Source: Spirochaetales bacterium
Lineage (GTDB): Bacteria; Spirochaetota; Spirochaetia; JABEVK01
DNA: 5,037 bases
Direction: 5' to 3'
NCBI GenBank assembly: GCA_013043995.1
Contig: JABEVL010000003.1
Span: 1-5,037, forward strand
Shown here: positions 1 through 5,037 of the stretch, piece by piece
Position numbering within the stretch: the first letter of the stretch is position 1
Layout: each line of letters begins with the position of its first letter
The notes under the pieces: generated by a model
The model's input: the letters and a program-made list of their open reading frames with translations, nothing else
The model's database searches: none
Told to the model about the DNA's origin: nothing
Translations under genes and position numbers: made by a program

Positions 1-462
1 GCAGGGGATATCAACCAAGTTGTCCTGGTCGGGCGTTTGACCCGCGACGCAGAGTTGCGCTACACCAGCGCGGGAATGGCCATCTGTTCGTTGTCTTTGG
101 CGGTCAATCGACGCGTCAAAAAGGACGATCAGTGGCTTGAAGAGCCCAATTACTTTGATCTGACGCTTTGGGGTAAGCAAGCTGAGGGCGTTTCCAAGTA
201 CTTGGTCAAAGGGACTCAAATCGCGGTAGACGGCGAGTTGCGCCAAGACCGCTGGGAAAAAGACGGCCAGAAACATTCCAAGGTGCAAGTCTCCATCAAC
301 AACCTGCAGCTTCTTGGGGGAAACCGGCAAGCGGGAGCCTCGGCACCTTCTTCGGGTCCTTCCGAGGTTCGCAGTCCGGCGTCTTCTCCCAACCGCCCCG
401 TGGACCAACGCCCCAGTGCTGAATTTGATCCCCAATCTTACGAAGACGATATTCCATTTTAA
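1..462 (+). CDS. ssb: Single-stranded DNA-binding protein, 5' end cut by the window edge
   Basis: SSB coats single-stranded DNA during replication, recombination and repair, and recruits partner proteins through its C-terminal tip. The frame is open from base 1 and reads A-G-D-I-N-Q-V-V-L-V-G-R-L, which is the first beta strand of the SSB OB fold. Only the start codon, or very little more, is therefore missing; 153 residues are visible. The OB fold covers roughly residues 4-110 and includes RDAELRYT, FDLTLWGKQAE, YLVKGTQIAVDGELRQDRW and NNLQLLGG. A Ser/Pro/Gly-rich disordered linker follows (about 110-145), and the protein ends in the acidic tip YEDDIPF, the family's protein-interaction peptide. 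A downstream TTG at base 37 would cut off the first strand and is not the real start. The next gene, rpsR, follows after 15 nt, as in many rpsF-ssb-rpsR operons; rpsF would be expected just upstream, outside the window. Identification is secure. Confidence 0.96.
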   Translation, partial: AGDINQVVLVGRLTRDAELRYTSAGMAICSLSLAVNRRVKKDDQWLEEPNYFDLTLWGKQAEGVSKYLVKGTQIAVDGELRQDRWEKDGQKHSKVQVSINNLQLLGGNRQAGASAPSSGPSEVRSPASSPNRPVDQRPSAEFDPQSYEDDIPF

Positions 463-466
463 CGAC

Positions 467-472
467 AGGAGG
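467..472 (+). promoter_or_regulatory. Shine-Dalgarno site of rpsR
   Basis: A perfect AGGAGG lies between ssb and rpsR. It is 2 nt from the ATG at 475 and 5 nt from the adjacent in-frame ATG at 478. The second spacing is the normal one, so it favours 478 as the start of S18. Confidence 0.8.
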
Positions 473-477
473 AAATG

Positions 478-798
478 ATGTCCTTTGAGAATGAAATGAA
501 TGAGGTTGAAGAATCCCTCGACAAGGCTCCAAGATCCGGTGATATGGATCGCAAGGACGCACCGGATCGCGGTGCACGACGAGGCAAGGTTTACTTTAAG
601 AAAAAGATCTGCAAGTTCACAGTTCACAAGTGGCCGTGTACCTGGAAAAGAACCGACATCCTGGCGAAGTTCATCACCGAGCGCGGCAAGATCCTTCCGC
701 GCCGGATCACTGGAACGAGCGCTGTGTACCAGCGCAAGCTGGCAGCTCAAGTCAAGATCGCCAGGGTCTTGGCCTTGTTGCCGTACGTGAAGAACTAA
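478..798 (+). CDS. rpsR: 30S ribosomal protein bS18 with an acidic N-terminal extension
   Basis: S18 is a component of the 30S platform, next to S6 and S11. The frame encodes 106 residues from the ATG at 478, or 107 from the ATG at 475; the ribosome-binding site spacing favours 478. The S18 core starts near residue 38 (VYFKKKICKF) and carries the family hallmarks FITERGKILPRRITGT (about 65-80), YQRKLA and the C-terminal LALLPY. The first ~37 residues are a charged extension, acidic first (MSFENEMNEVEES) and then Arg-rich. It is absent from the 75-residue E. coli protein but resembles the extended S18 of some spirochaetes (from memory). Residues 52-55 (WPCT) fall where the family usually has a hydrophobic-Asp pair before Tyr/Trp-Lys, so this patch is odd; see findings. 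The gene lies 15 nt after ssb and 7 nt before the membrane protein gene. Identity is secure; the exact start is slightly uncertain. Confidence 0.95.
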   Translation: MSFENEMNEVEESLDKAPRSGDMDRKDAPDRGARRGKVYFKKKICKFTVHKWPCTWKRTDILAKFITERGKILPRRITGTSAVYQRKLAAQVKIARVLALLPYVKN

Positions 799-805
799 AA
801 CGATC

Positions 806-1807
806 ATGGTGACTTCGGGGTGGAAAAACGAAGTTTTTTTCCTTCTGGGAATGGCTTTACTGTCAGCGGTATTTTACCACTTGAGCGTCTTTGGATTGTT
901 CTTTCTGGTGCCTCTGCAGGTTGTTTATGTCCGCCGTGGCCGGTTGCCGTTTGTTTTGGCCATTTTTCTGAGTGCTGTTTTGATCGTTTTGGGACTTGGT
1001 CTCGAGCTGCTCTTGGCCAAGCAAGACTGGACTGTTTTTGATACCCTATCGGCTATGCTTGCAGGGATTCTTTTGGGGGGGTGGCTTCTCGCCGTCCTTC
1101 TGGAGAAAACTGGTTGGAGGTTTCTTGTCAGGTTGTCCTTAGCGGTGGCCGCTGCCGGGCTTGTAGTTTTCACCCTGGGAGGGTGGGCGCTTCAGGACGT
1201 TTCCTTCCAAAGCCAGCTTCAGACTGACTTGATGCCGATTTGGAAGAAGCTGGTGTCGACTGTGGGGATGGAAACGGTGAATGGACTATTTCCAGCCCAA
1301 TGGGTCCGAGATCCCGCCGCCATGCTGAAGGGCATGGAAGACGCTGTTCTCAGCACGGTGTTGGTGAGCTTTTTTGTTGTTTGGCTGGTGACCTGGCGCC
1401 TGGTTCGTTCTGTCCCGGGTTCGCGTTTCCTGCTCAAGAATTTCCGGTTGCCGTCTTCGGCCAGCCTGATTCTTTTGGGCGTGTGGGCGCTATTTCTGGG
1501 AGACTCCCTGTTAGCGCAGGGCGGTCACGACTTCCTGGGTTTTGCGATGTACATCGTGTCCAACCTTGCCTGGATCACCTTGGTGGTTCACGCTTTGGCG
1601 GGCTGGGGCATCGTTCAAAGCCTTTTGGAACGCTGGAGGCTTCCTTTGGTGCTCCGAGGTCTCGTTTTGGGTTTGTTGGCATTTTTTTGTTTTTGGGTTG
1701 GCTCTACTGCCGAAGTCGTGACGTTGGTCGGTTTGACCGTCCTTGCCGTGCTCGAGCTCTGGGTCAATTTCCGGAATTATCATTCAGGTAGTGAGGAAGT
1801 ATTATGA
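806..1807 (+). CDS. DUF2232 (YybS-like) polytopic inner-membrane protein
   Basis: This 333-residue, strongly hydrophobic protein has about eight or nine predicted membrane segments, near residues 10-40 (probably two), 48-70, 80-99, 107-128, 180-200, 219-237, 243-268 and 282-320 (probably two). A positively charged loop, YVRRGRL (41-47), looks cytoplasmic. A longer polar stretch at about 130-178 sits between the two halves. The RWRLP motif near 276-280 and the ending LELWVNFRNY fit DUF2232/YybS proteins. Members of that family often sit between rpsR and rplI; their biochemical function is unknown, and proposals that they are transporters are unproven. No good Shine-Dalgarno precedes the ATG at 806, which lies 7 nt after the rpsR stop, so translational coupling to rpsR is likely. 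The stop overlaps the rplI start in an ATGA. The family call rests on location, topology and short motifs. The coding call is firm, because a continuous membrane-protein frame fills the gap exactly. Confidence 0.85.
   Translation: MVTSGWKNEVFFLLGMALLSAVFYHLSVFGLFFLVPLQVVYVRRGRLPFVLAIFLSAVLIVLGLGLELLLAKQDWTVFDTLSAMLAGILLGGWLLAVLLEKTGWRFLVRLSLAVAAAGLVVFTLGGWALQDVSFQSQLQTDLMPIWKKLVSTVGMETVNGLFPAQWVRDPAAMLKGMEDAVLSTVLVSFFVVWLVTWRLVRSVPGSRFLLKNFRLPSSASLILLGVWALFLGDSLLAQGGHDFLGFAMYIVSNLAWITLVVHALAGWGIVQSLLERWRLPLVLRGLVLGLLAFFCFWVGSTAEVVTLVGLTVLAVLELWVNFRNYHSGSEEVL
1793..1799 (+). promoter_or_regulatory. Shine-Dalgarno site of rplI
   Basis: GAGGAAG lies inside the last codons of the DUF2232 gene. 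GAGG is 7 nt before the rplI ATG at 1804. With the ATGA overlap, it provides both re-initiation and independent ribosome entry for L9. Confidence 0.65.
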
Positions 1808-2256
1808 AAATCATTCTTCTAAAAGACATCGAGAACGTCGGTGAAGAAGGGGAAGTTCGCCAAGTTGCGGACGGTTATGGGCGCAATTTTCTGATTCCGC
1901 GCGGTTTTGCCATGCTGTTTTCAAAGCATGGTCAGACCATCATCGATCAGCGAAAGGCGCAGATCGAAGCTCGTAAAGCCCAGAAACGCAATGAGGCGCT
2001 CGGGTTCAAAGAAAAATTGCAGGGCTTGCAGATCGTGATCACGATGCCGGCTGGCGATAACGGTAAGCTCTTTGGCGCCGTCACCAACGGTATTGTCGCC
2101 GATCACCTGGCGCAAATGGGAATTACAGTTGAGAAACGTCATATCTCGCTTCCAGGTAACGCGATCAAGCTCGTTGGTGTCTACGATGCCCGCGTCAAGG
2201 TTTTGGAACGCGAATACGCTGTGGTCAAGGTAGAAGTCAAACCTCAGGAAGCCTGA
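1804..2256 (+). CDS. rplI: 50S ribosomal protein bL9
   Basis: L9 binds 23S rRNA at the base of the L1 stalk and reaches along the ribosome surface; it is linked to reading-frame fidelity. At 150 residues the protein has the usual length (149 in E. coli). The N-terminal domain begins MKIILLKDIENVG and contains the family signature over residues 13-40, including DGYGRNFLIPRG. A long charged helix (about 41-74, rich in K, R, E and Q) connects to the C-terminal domain, where GKLFGAVT (87-94) and GNAIKLVGVYDARVKV are recognisable. The last strand reads VLEREYAVVKVEV where many homologues have a His-containing LHPEV-type motif; this is a mild variation. The start overlaps the upstream stop by 4 nt, and dnaB begins 4 nt after the rplI stop, so the gene is central in the operon. 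Confidence 0.97.
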   Translation: MKIILLKDIENVGEEGEVRQVADGYGRNFLIPRGFAMLFSKHGQTIIDQRKAQIEARKAQKRNEALGFKEKLQGLQIVITMPAGDNGKLFGAVTNGIVADHLAQMGITVEKRHISLPGNAIKLVGVYDARVKVLEREYAVVKVEVKPQEA

Positions 2257-2260
2257 CCTT

Positions 2261-3598
2261 ATGGCCCTGGAAAAAGTTCCCCCTCACAACGCCGACGCTG
2301 AAATGGCCGTGCTGGGGGCGCTTTTACTGTCGAAGGATGCCCTCGACGTCGTCGTCCAGATCCTTAGGCCTTACGATTTCTATAAGCAGGCCAACCGTTT
2401 AGTTTACGAAACAGTCCTCACGCTTTCCACCGAAGGCGTTGAAGTGGACGTTCTCACCCTAGCAAACGCCCTCCAAAGAACTAATCAACTTGAGCAGGCC
2501 GGCGGTGCGGCGTATTTGGCTCAGCTGTCACAATCCGTTCCTTCTTCGGCCAACGCTGAATATTACGCCGAGATTGTCAAGAACGAAGCCCTGCGCCGGC
2601 ACCTCATCCAGGTTACCCAGGAAATATCTAGCCAGTCCTACGACAATTCTATCGCGAGCCGTCAGTTGGTAGAAGACGCTGAACGGAGAATTTTTGAGCT
2701 TTCTGAATTACGGCAAACCCGGCAGTATAAAAAGGCTTCAGACCTCGTTTCCATGGCGATGGAGCGCATCATCGAGCTGGCCAAGACAAAGAACCCGATC
2801 ACGGGTGTTCCGTCAGGATTCAGAGACTTAGACGCGATGACGAGCGGTTTTCACCCAGGTGAGTTCATCATCATAGCGGCTCGACCTTCTATTGGTAAGA
2901 CGACCTTCGCTTTGAACATCGCCGCCTTTCAAGCCATACACAAGAACGTTCCTGTGGGTTTTTTTACCTTAGAAATGCCCGATCTCGATTTGATTGACCG
3001 TATCTTGGCGAGCGAAGCGCGAGTAGATTCCAACCGTCTTAGAACGGGATTTTTGAAGCCCGCAGACCTCAATAGCCTCAGGGAAGCCTTCGACGGACTC
3101 TATGAAGCCCCCCTTTTCATCGACGACACTCCCAATATGAAGCTTCTGGATCTTCGGGCTCAGGCCCGTCGCATGAAAAGCAAGAGCGGGATCCAAATCC
3201 TCTACGTGGACTATATCTCGTTGATAGGTCATGAGAACGCCAACCTGCCGCGTCATGAACAGGTGGCCGATATCAGCCGTTCTCTCAAGGCCCTGGCGCG
3301 CGAGCTCCAGATTCCCGTTGTGGCCCTTTCACAGCTGACACGCATCACTGAAGACAAAAAAGTGCCGTCCTTGGCAGATCTGAGGGAATCGGGGTCTTTG
3401 GAACAAGACGCTGACGTTGTTCTTTTCTTGCACCGGCAGAGAAAAACCGAGCAGGACGCCAAGGAAAATGCTAATCCTAACGCCATCGAAACCGAGCTCA
3501 TCATCGGCAAACAGCGCAAGGGCCCCGTGGGAACCCTTCGTTTGGTCTTTCTTCCGATGTACACGCGTTTTGAAAATTTTGATAGCACCCATGAATAA
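2261..3598 (+). CDS. dnaB: Replicative DNA helicase DnaB
   Basis: DnaB is the hexameric ATP-dependent helicase that unwinds DNA 5'-3' on the lagging strand and recruits primase. The 445-residue length is typical. The N-terminal domain (about 1-110) begins KVPPHNADAEMAVLGALLL, with the usual NTD phrases GGAAYLAQL and SANAEYYAEIV. A linker helix (about 130-175) leads to the RecA-like domain from TGVPSGFRDLD (181-191). Visible motifs are Walker A ARPSIGKTT (207-215), the catalytic Glu in LEM (E238), Walker B ILYVDY (313-318, D317), the SQL motif (357-359), DLRESGSLEQDADVV (373-387), and the arginine-finger region GKQRKGP with K417 and R419. All catalytic residues are present and I see no intein. 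A modest AGGA (2246-2249) lies inside the end of rplI, 11 nt before the ATG, and only 4 nt separate the genes, so coupling to rplI is likely. Confidence 0.98.
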   Translation: MALEKVPPHNADAEMAVLGALLLSKDALDVVVQILRPYDFYKQANRLVYETVLTLSTEGVEVDVLTLANALQRTNQLEQAGGAAYLAQLSQSVPSSANAEYYAEIVKNEALRRHLIQVTQEISSQSYDNSIASRQLVEDAERRIFELSELRQTRQYKKASDLVSMAMERIIELAKTKNPITGVPSGFRDLDAMTSGFHPGEFIIIAARPSIGKTTFALNIAAFQAIHKNVPVGFFTLEMPDLDLIDRILASEARVDSNRLRTGFLKPADLNSLREAFDGLYEAPLFIDDTPNMKLLDLRAQARRMKSKSGIQILYVDYISLIGHENANLPRHEQVADISRSLKALARELQIPVVALSQLTRITEDKKVPSLADLRESGSLEQDADVVLFLHRQRKTEQDAKENANPNAIETELIIGKQRKGPVGTLRLVFLPMYTRFENFDSTHE

Positions 3599-3616
3599 AT
3601 GGCCCTATACTCAAGT

Positions 3617-3623
3617 AGGGGGG
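3617..3623 (+). promoter_or_regulatory. G-rich Shine-Dalgarno site of the ComFB gene
   Basis: AGGGGGG lies 4 nt before the ATG at 3628, in the 29-nt gap after dnaB. It supports this start and gives the gene its own ribosome entry instead of coupling to dnaB. Confidence 0.65.
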
Positions 3624-3627
3624 AAAG

Positions 3628-3930
3628 ATGAGTTTTCGCCAGAATTACGATTTCAGTCTTTTGGTGAATGAAAGCGAACGCTTGACGATCGACGAACTTG
3701 AAAAACAGTTGCACGATCGGCCTGAAGTTTGCCGTTGTGAGGAATGCGTTCTGGATATGGTCGCTTTTGCACTGAACAAGGTGGCGCCTGTCTACAGGGT
3801 AACCCTGCTGGGCTCGATTTATGCTCAAGCCGAGGATCAACTTGTCGTCGCCGAAATTCAGGACGCCGTGGCCGGTGCAATTCAACGTGTTTTTGAAAAC
3901 CCCGCCCACGCCCGATCCGCTGAAAGCTGA
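3628..3930 (+). CDS. Late competence development ComFB family protein
   Basis: This 100-residue soluble protein carries the ComFB core: VCRCEEC (34-40, Cys35, Cys37, Cys40), Asp43, FALN (47-50), then P54 and Y56 in the stretch VAPVYRVTLLG (52-62). The rest is mainly helical, from TIDELEKQLHD at 20-30 to EIQDAVAGAIQRVFE at about 76-90. The B. subtilis founder of the family is encoded in the comF operon and binds zinc through cysteines. Its exact role is unresolved, and some cyanobacterial members have been described as cyclic-dinucleotide receptors. Three of the cysteines expected for metal binding are clustered here and I see no fourth, so a zinc site would need another ligand or a second subunit. 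It follows dnaB by 29 nt on the same strand, so it is either the last gene of the operon or separately expressed. The family call is fairly confident; neither DNA uptake nor cyclic-nucleotide sensing can be inferred from this window. Confidence 0.85.
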   Translation: MSFRQNYDFSLLVNESERLTIDELEKQLHDRPEVCRCEECVLDMVAFALNKVAPVYRVTLLGSIYAQAEDQLVVAEIQDAVAGAIQRVFENPAHARSAES

Positions 3931-3962
3931 TCTTAGCGGGCCCTCTCCCTGGAGGCAGGGGC
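3917..3962. terminator. Two imperfect hairpins in the convergent gap, possible bidirectional terminator
   Basis: The 44-nt space between the convergent comFB and CpXC genes contains two short inverted repeats. CCGCT (3917-3921) pairs with AGCGG (3935-3939) around a 13-nt loop, overlapping the 3' end of comFB. TCCCT (3946-3950) pairs with AGGGG (3957-3961, one G-U pair) around a 6-nt loop. An alternative longer fold pairs GCCC (3940-3943) with GGGC (3959-3962). Neither strand shows the T-run of an intrinsic terminator after the stem, so the call rests on position and pairing only. Factor-dependent termination is equally possible. Confidence 0.25.
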
Positions 3963-3974
3963 GTTCAGGCGGCC

Positions 3975-4565
3975 TTAATCCTCTTTGGCGAGTTTCTGCA
4001 CGCTGATGTAGGGCCCGGATAAAAGTTCCTGGTATTCGGTCTGGCTGAGTTGGTCGCGTAACTTGTCGTAGTAGAGTTTGGGAACCCCCGTGACACCGAT
4101 TTCGTTTTCTTTTAGACCTTCAAGGTAAAAAGAGATTTTATCGTCCTGACAACCTTTATAGTAAAGCACCAAGGCTTCTGGCCAACCTTGCTTTTGTAAA
4201 AACAGGTACTTGAGGATTTCGATGGGCCGATCGTCCAGACGGTCTTCCAGCAGATGGATCTTTTCGGCCATTTCTTTGTACCCGAAGACCACTCGCTGGG
4301 CCAAGGGATCGACAGCCAATTTTCCTGCTAAAAAATGATCCCGCTCCATTTCGGGGTAAACGTCCCAGGTTTCGCTGCCGTCTCGGAGTTGAACCCTGGG
4401 TTCGATTTTGAGAGTTTGGCCGCAAGCTGGACAGGTGAAAGAAAGGAACTGGCCTTCAAGGACCTCCTTGCGGACCTCGGCGGAAGAAAGGTCCACCACG
4501 TCATCGTATGACACGGTGAATTCCTCTTCACAAAAACAGGTGAGTGCGGATTGGACAAGACTCAT
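3975..4565 (-). CDS. CpXC-domain protein
   Basis: This 196-residue soluble protein has an N-terminal CpXC domain (about residues 5-60), with Cys10-Phe-Cys12 followed about 33 residues later by Cys45-Pro-Ala-Cys48-Gly. This four-cysteine arrangement gives the family its name and probably binds zinc. After it come a beta-rich stretch (TLKIEPRVQLRDG) and a mostly charged helical C-terminal region (about 80-196) with no motif I recognise. No signal peptide or membrane segment is seen. The chosen start is the ATG at 4563-4565: GGAGGG lies just upstream, and a longer frame from 4625 would run back over the end of the protease gene without a ribosome-binding site. The gene begins 10 nt after the RseP stop, so the two are very likely cotranscribed. 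CpXC proteins have no established function, and a link to the protease is suggested by position only. Confidence 0.85.
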   Translation of the reverse strand: MSLVQSALTCFCEEEFTVSYDDVVDLSSAEVRKEVLEGQFLSFTCPACGQTLKIEPRVQLRDGSETWDVYPEMERDHFLAGKLAVDPLAQRVVFGYKEMAEKIHLLEDRLDDRPIEILKYLFLQKQGWPEALVLYYKGCQDDKISFYLEGLKENEIGVTGVPKLYYDKLRDQLSQTEYQELLSGPYISVQKLAKED

Positions 4566-4568
4566 AGA

Positions 4569-4574
4569 CCCTCC
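4569..4574 (-). promoter_or_regulatory. Shine-Dalgarno site of the CpXC gene
   Basis: Read on the minus strand this is GGAGGG. Its GGAGG core is 4 nt before the ATG at 4565 and lies immediately after the RseP stop codon. It fixes the start at 4565 and excludes the longer in-frame alternative at 4625. Confidence 0.75.
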
Positions 4575-4575
4575 G

Positions 4576-5001
4576 TTATTTGGGCGCAAGCAGGAACGCG
4601 AGATTATTGTACGTTGTAAACACAATCAAAACGAGGATAAAGAAAACACCTACCTGCTGAAACCTTACCAAGGTGCGGACTTTCCAGGCTTTTCTTCGAA
4701 TCATTTCTACGAGGTTGAGGGCCACATTGCCACCGTCAAGCGCCGGCAGGGGCAAGAGGTTCATCAAGAACAGGGCGAGGCTGATGAAAGAAAGAAAGTT
4801 ACCGATGGCACCTACGCCTTCACCCCAGCCGCTCAAGAAACTTTGTGAAGCGGTTTCGCCAACGTAGTACGCTATCAGAATAGGCCCGGACAAGGATTTG
4901 GCGGGGTCAAGCTTACCTGTGACCAATTGGACGAGTCCATCCACCATCTGAGAAAGAAAGCCCCAAGTCTGGTTCCAGCCGTCCGCAACGGCAGAGCCCA
5001 A
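4576..5001 (-). CDS. rseP: RseP-type site-2 protease (M50), C-terminal part, possibly interrupted
   Basis: RseP is an inner-membrane zinc metalloprotease that cleaves transmembrane substrates such as anti-sigma factors and signal-peptide remnants. The 141 residues here correspond to the last third of the protein. They hold the amphipathic GSAVADGWNQTWGF segment, the LSGPILIA motif (37-44), a membrane segment (about 65-86) ending in the diagnostic NLLPLPALDGG (81-91, with Asp89 as the likely third zinc ligand), and a final membrane segment (about 112-131). The HExxH active site and PDZ domain would lie upstream, beyond base 5037. An in-frame TAA at 5005-5007 precedes this frame, and the only upstream start is a TTG at 4999-5001 with no clear ribosome-binding site. 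I therefore read it as the 3' end of a longer gene that is either interrupted by a frameshift or nonsense change or affected by a sequence error. Translated alone it could not be an active protease. CpXC follows 10 nt downstream. Confidence 0.75.
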   Translation of the reverse strand: MGSAVADGWNQTWGFLSQMVDGLVQLVTGKLDPAKSLSGPILIAYYVGETASQSFLSGWGEGVGAIGNFLSFISLALFLMNLLPLPALDGGNVALNLVEMIRRKAWKVRTLVRFQQVGVFFILVLIVFTTYNNLAFLLAPK

Positions 5002-5037
5002 GAATTAAGGAGCCACAGAGTAATGGAGATGAATAAC

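Noticed and set aside
37..462. A complete short ssb starting at the TTG at base 37
   Set aside because: The frame is open back to base 1 and encodes the conserved first OB-fold strand, so the gene is truncated by the window edge and does not start here.
1240..1791. A 183-codon open frame on the plus strand in another frame
   Set aside because: It lies wholly inside the DUF2232 membrane gene. Its translation is Gly/Arg/Phe-rich with no domain, as expected of an out-of-frame reading.
2261..3598. An intein or insertion in dnaB
   Set aside because: DnaB genes are frequent intein hosts, but the length is 445 residues and all helicase motifs are contiguous.
3579..3611. A promoter for comFB (TTGATA at 3579-3584 and TATACT at 3606-3611)
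   Set aside because: Both hexamers look good individually, but the spacer is 21 nt, well outside the usual 16-18 nt for a sigma70-type promoter. TATACT alone is weak evidence.
3253..3909. A 218-codon open frame on the minus strand
   Set aside because: It runs antisense across the end of dnaB and nearly all of comFB, both of which carry clear family motifs. Its translation has no recognisable domain.
4566..4625. A longer CpXC protein starting at 4625
   Set aside because: The 20 extra residues overlap the RseP coding end in another frame, and a strong GGAGGG sits in front of the ATG at 4565 instead.
4408..4848. A 146-codon plus-strand open frame
   Set aside because: It is antisense to the start of CpXC and the end of RseP, both supported by motifs and a ribosome-binding site.

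Overview
The window looks like a stretch of an ordinary bacterial chromosome of about 50-55% GC (estimated by eye). It is densely packed and probably cut at both ends, because the first and last genes are incomplete. The gene order ssb - rpsR - DUF2232 membrane protein - rplI - dnaB is a conserved bacterial ribosome/replication cluster. The N-terminal region of S18, the wording of the DnaB motifs and the presence of a ComFB-family protein suggest Spirochaetota. That assignment is an inference from remembered family resemblance, not from a search.

Layout. Bases 1-3930 hold six genes on the + strand: ssb (lacking only its first codon or so), rpsR, a polytopic DUF2232/YybS-like membrane protein, rplI, dnaB and a ComFB-family protein. 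Gaps are 7-29 nt, and the membrane gene and rplI share an ATGA overlap, so the first five genes read as one operon; comFB is probably its last member. Bases 3931-3974 are a 44-nt convergent gap with two imperfect hairpins and no clear T-tract. Bases 3975-5037 hold two genes on the - strand: the C-terminal third of an RseP-type site-2 protease, then a CpXC-domain protein 10 nt downstream.

How the genes work together. SSB and DnaB act at the replication fork, and S18 and L9 are ribosomal proteins, so the + strand operon ties replication to translation capacity. The DUF2232 protein is a routine but functionally uncharacterised member of such operons. The ComFB and CpXC proteins are small Cys-rich, putative metal-binding proteins of unknown role here. 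The RseP fragment belongs to regulated intramembrane proteolysis.

I found no mobile element, CRISPR array, tRNA or rRNA, and no convincing novel system. The points most worth a second look are an in-frame stop just upstream of the RseP C-terminal domain, which a single-base indel could explain, and a four-residue patch in S18 that could come from two compensating indels. Both could be sequence errors or real mutations.
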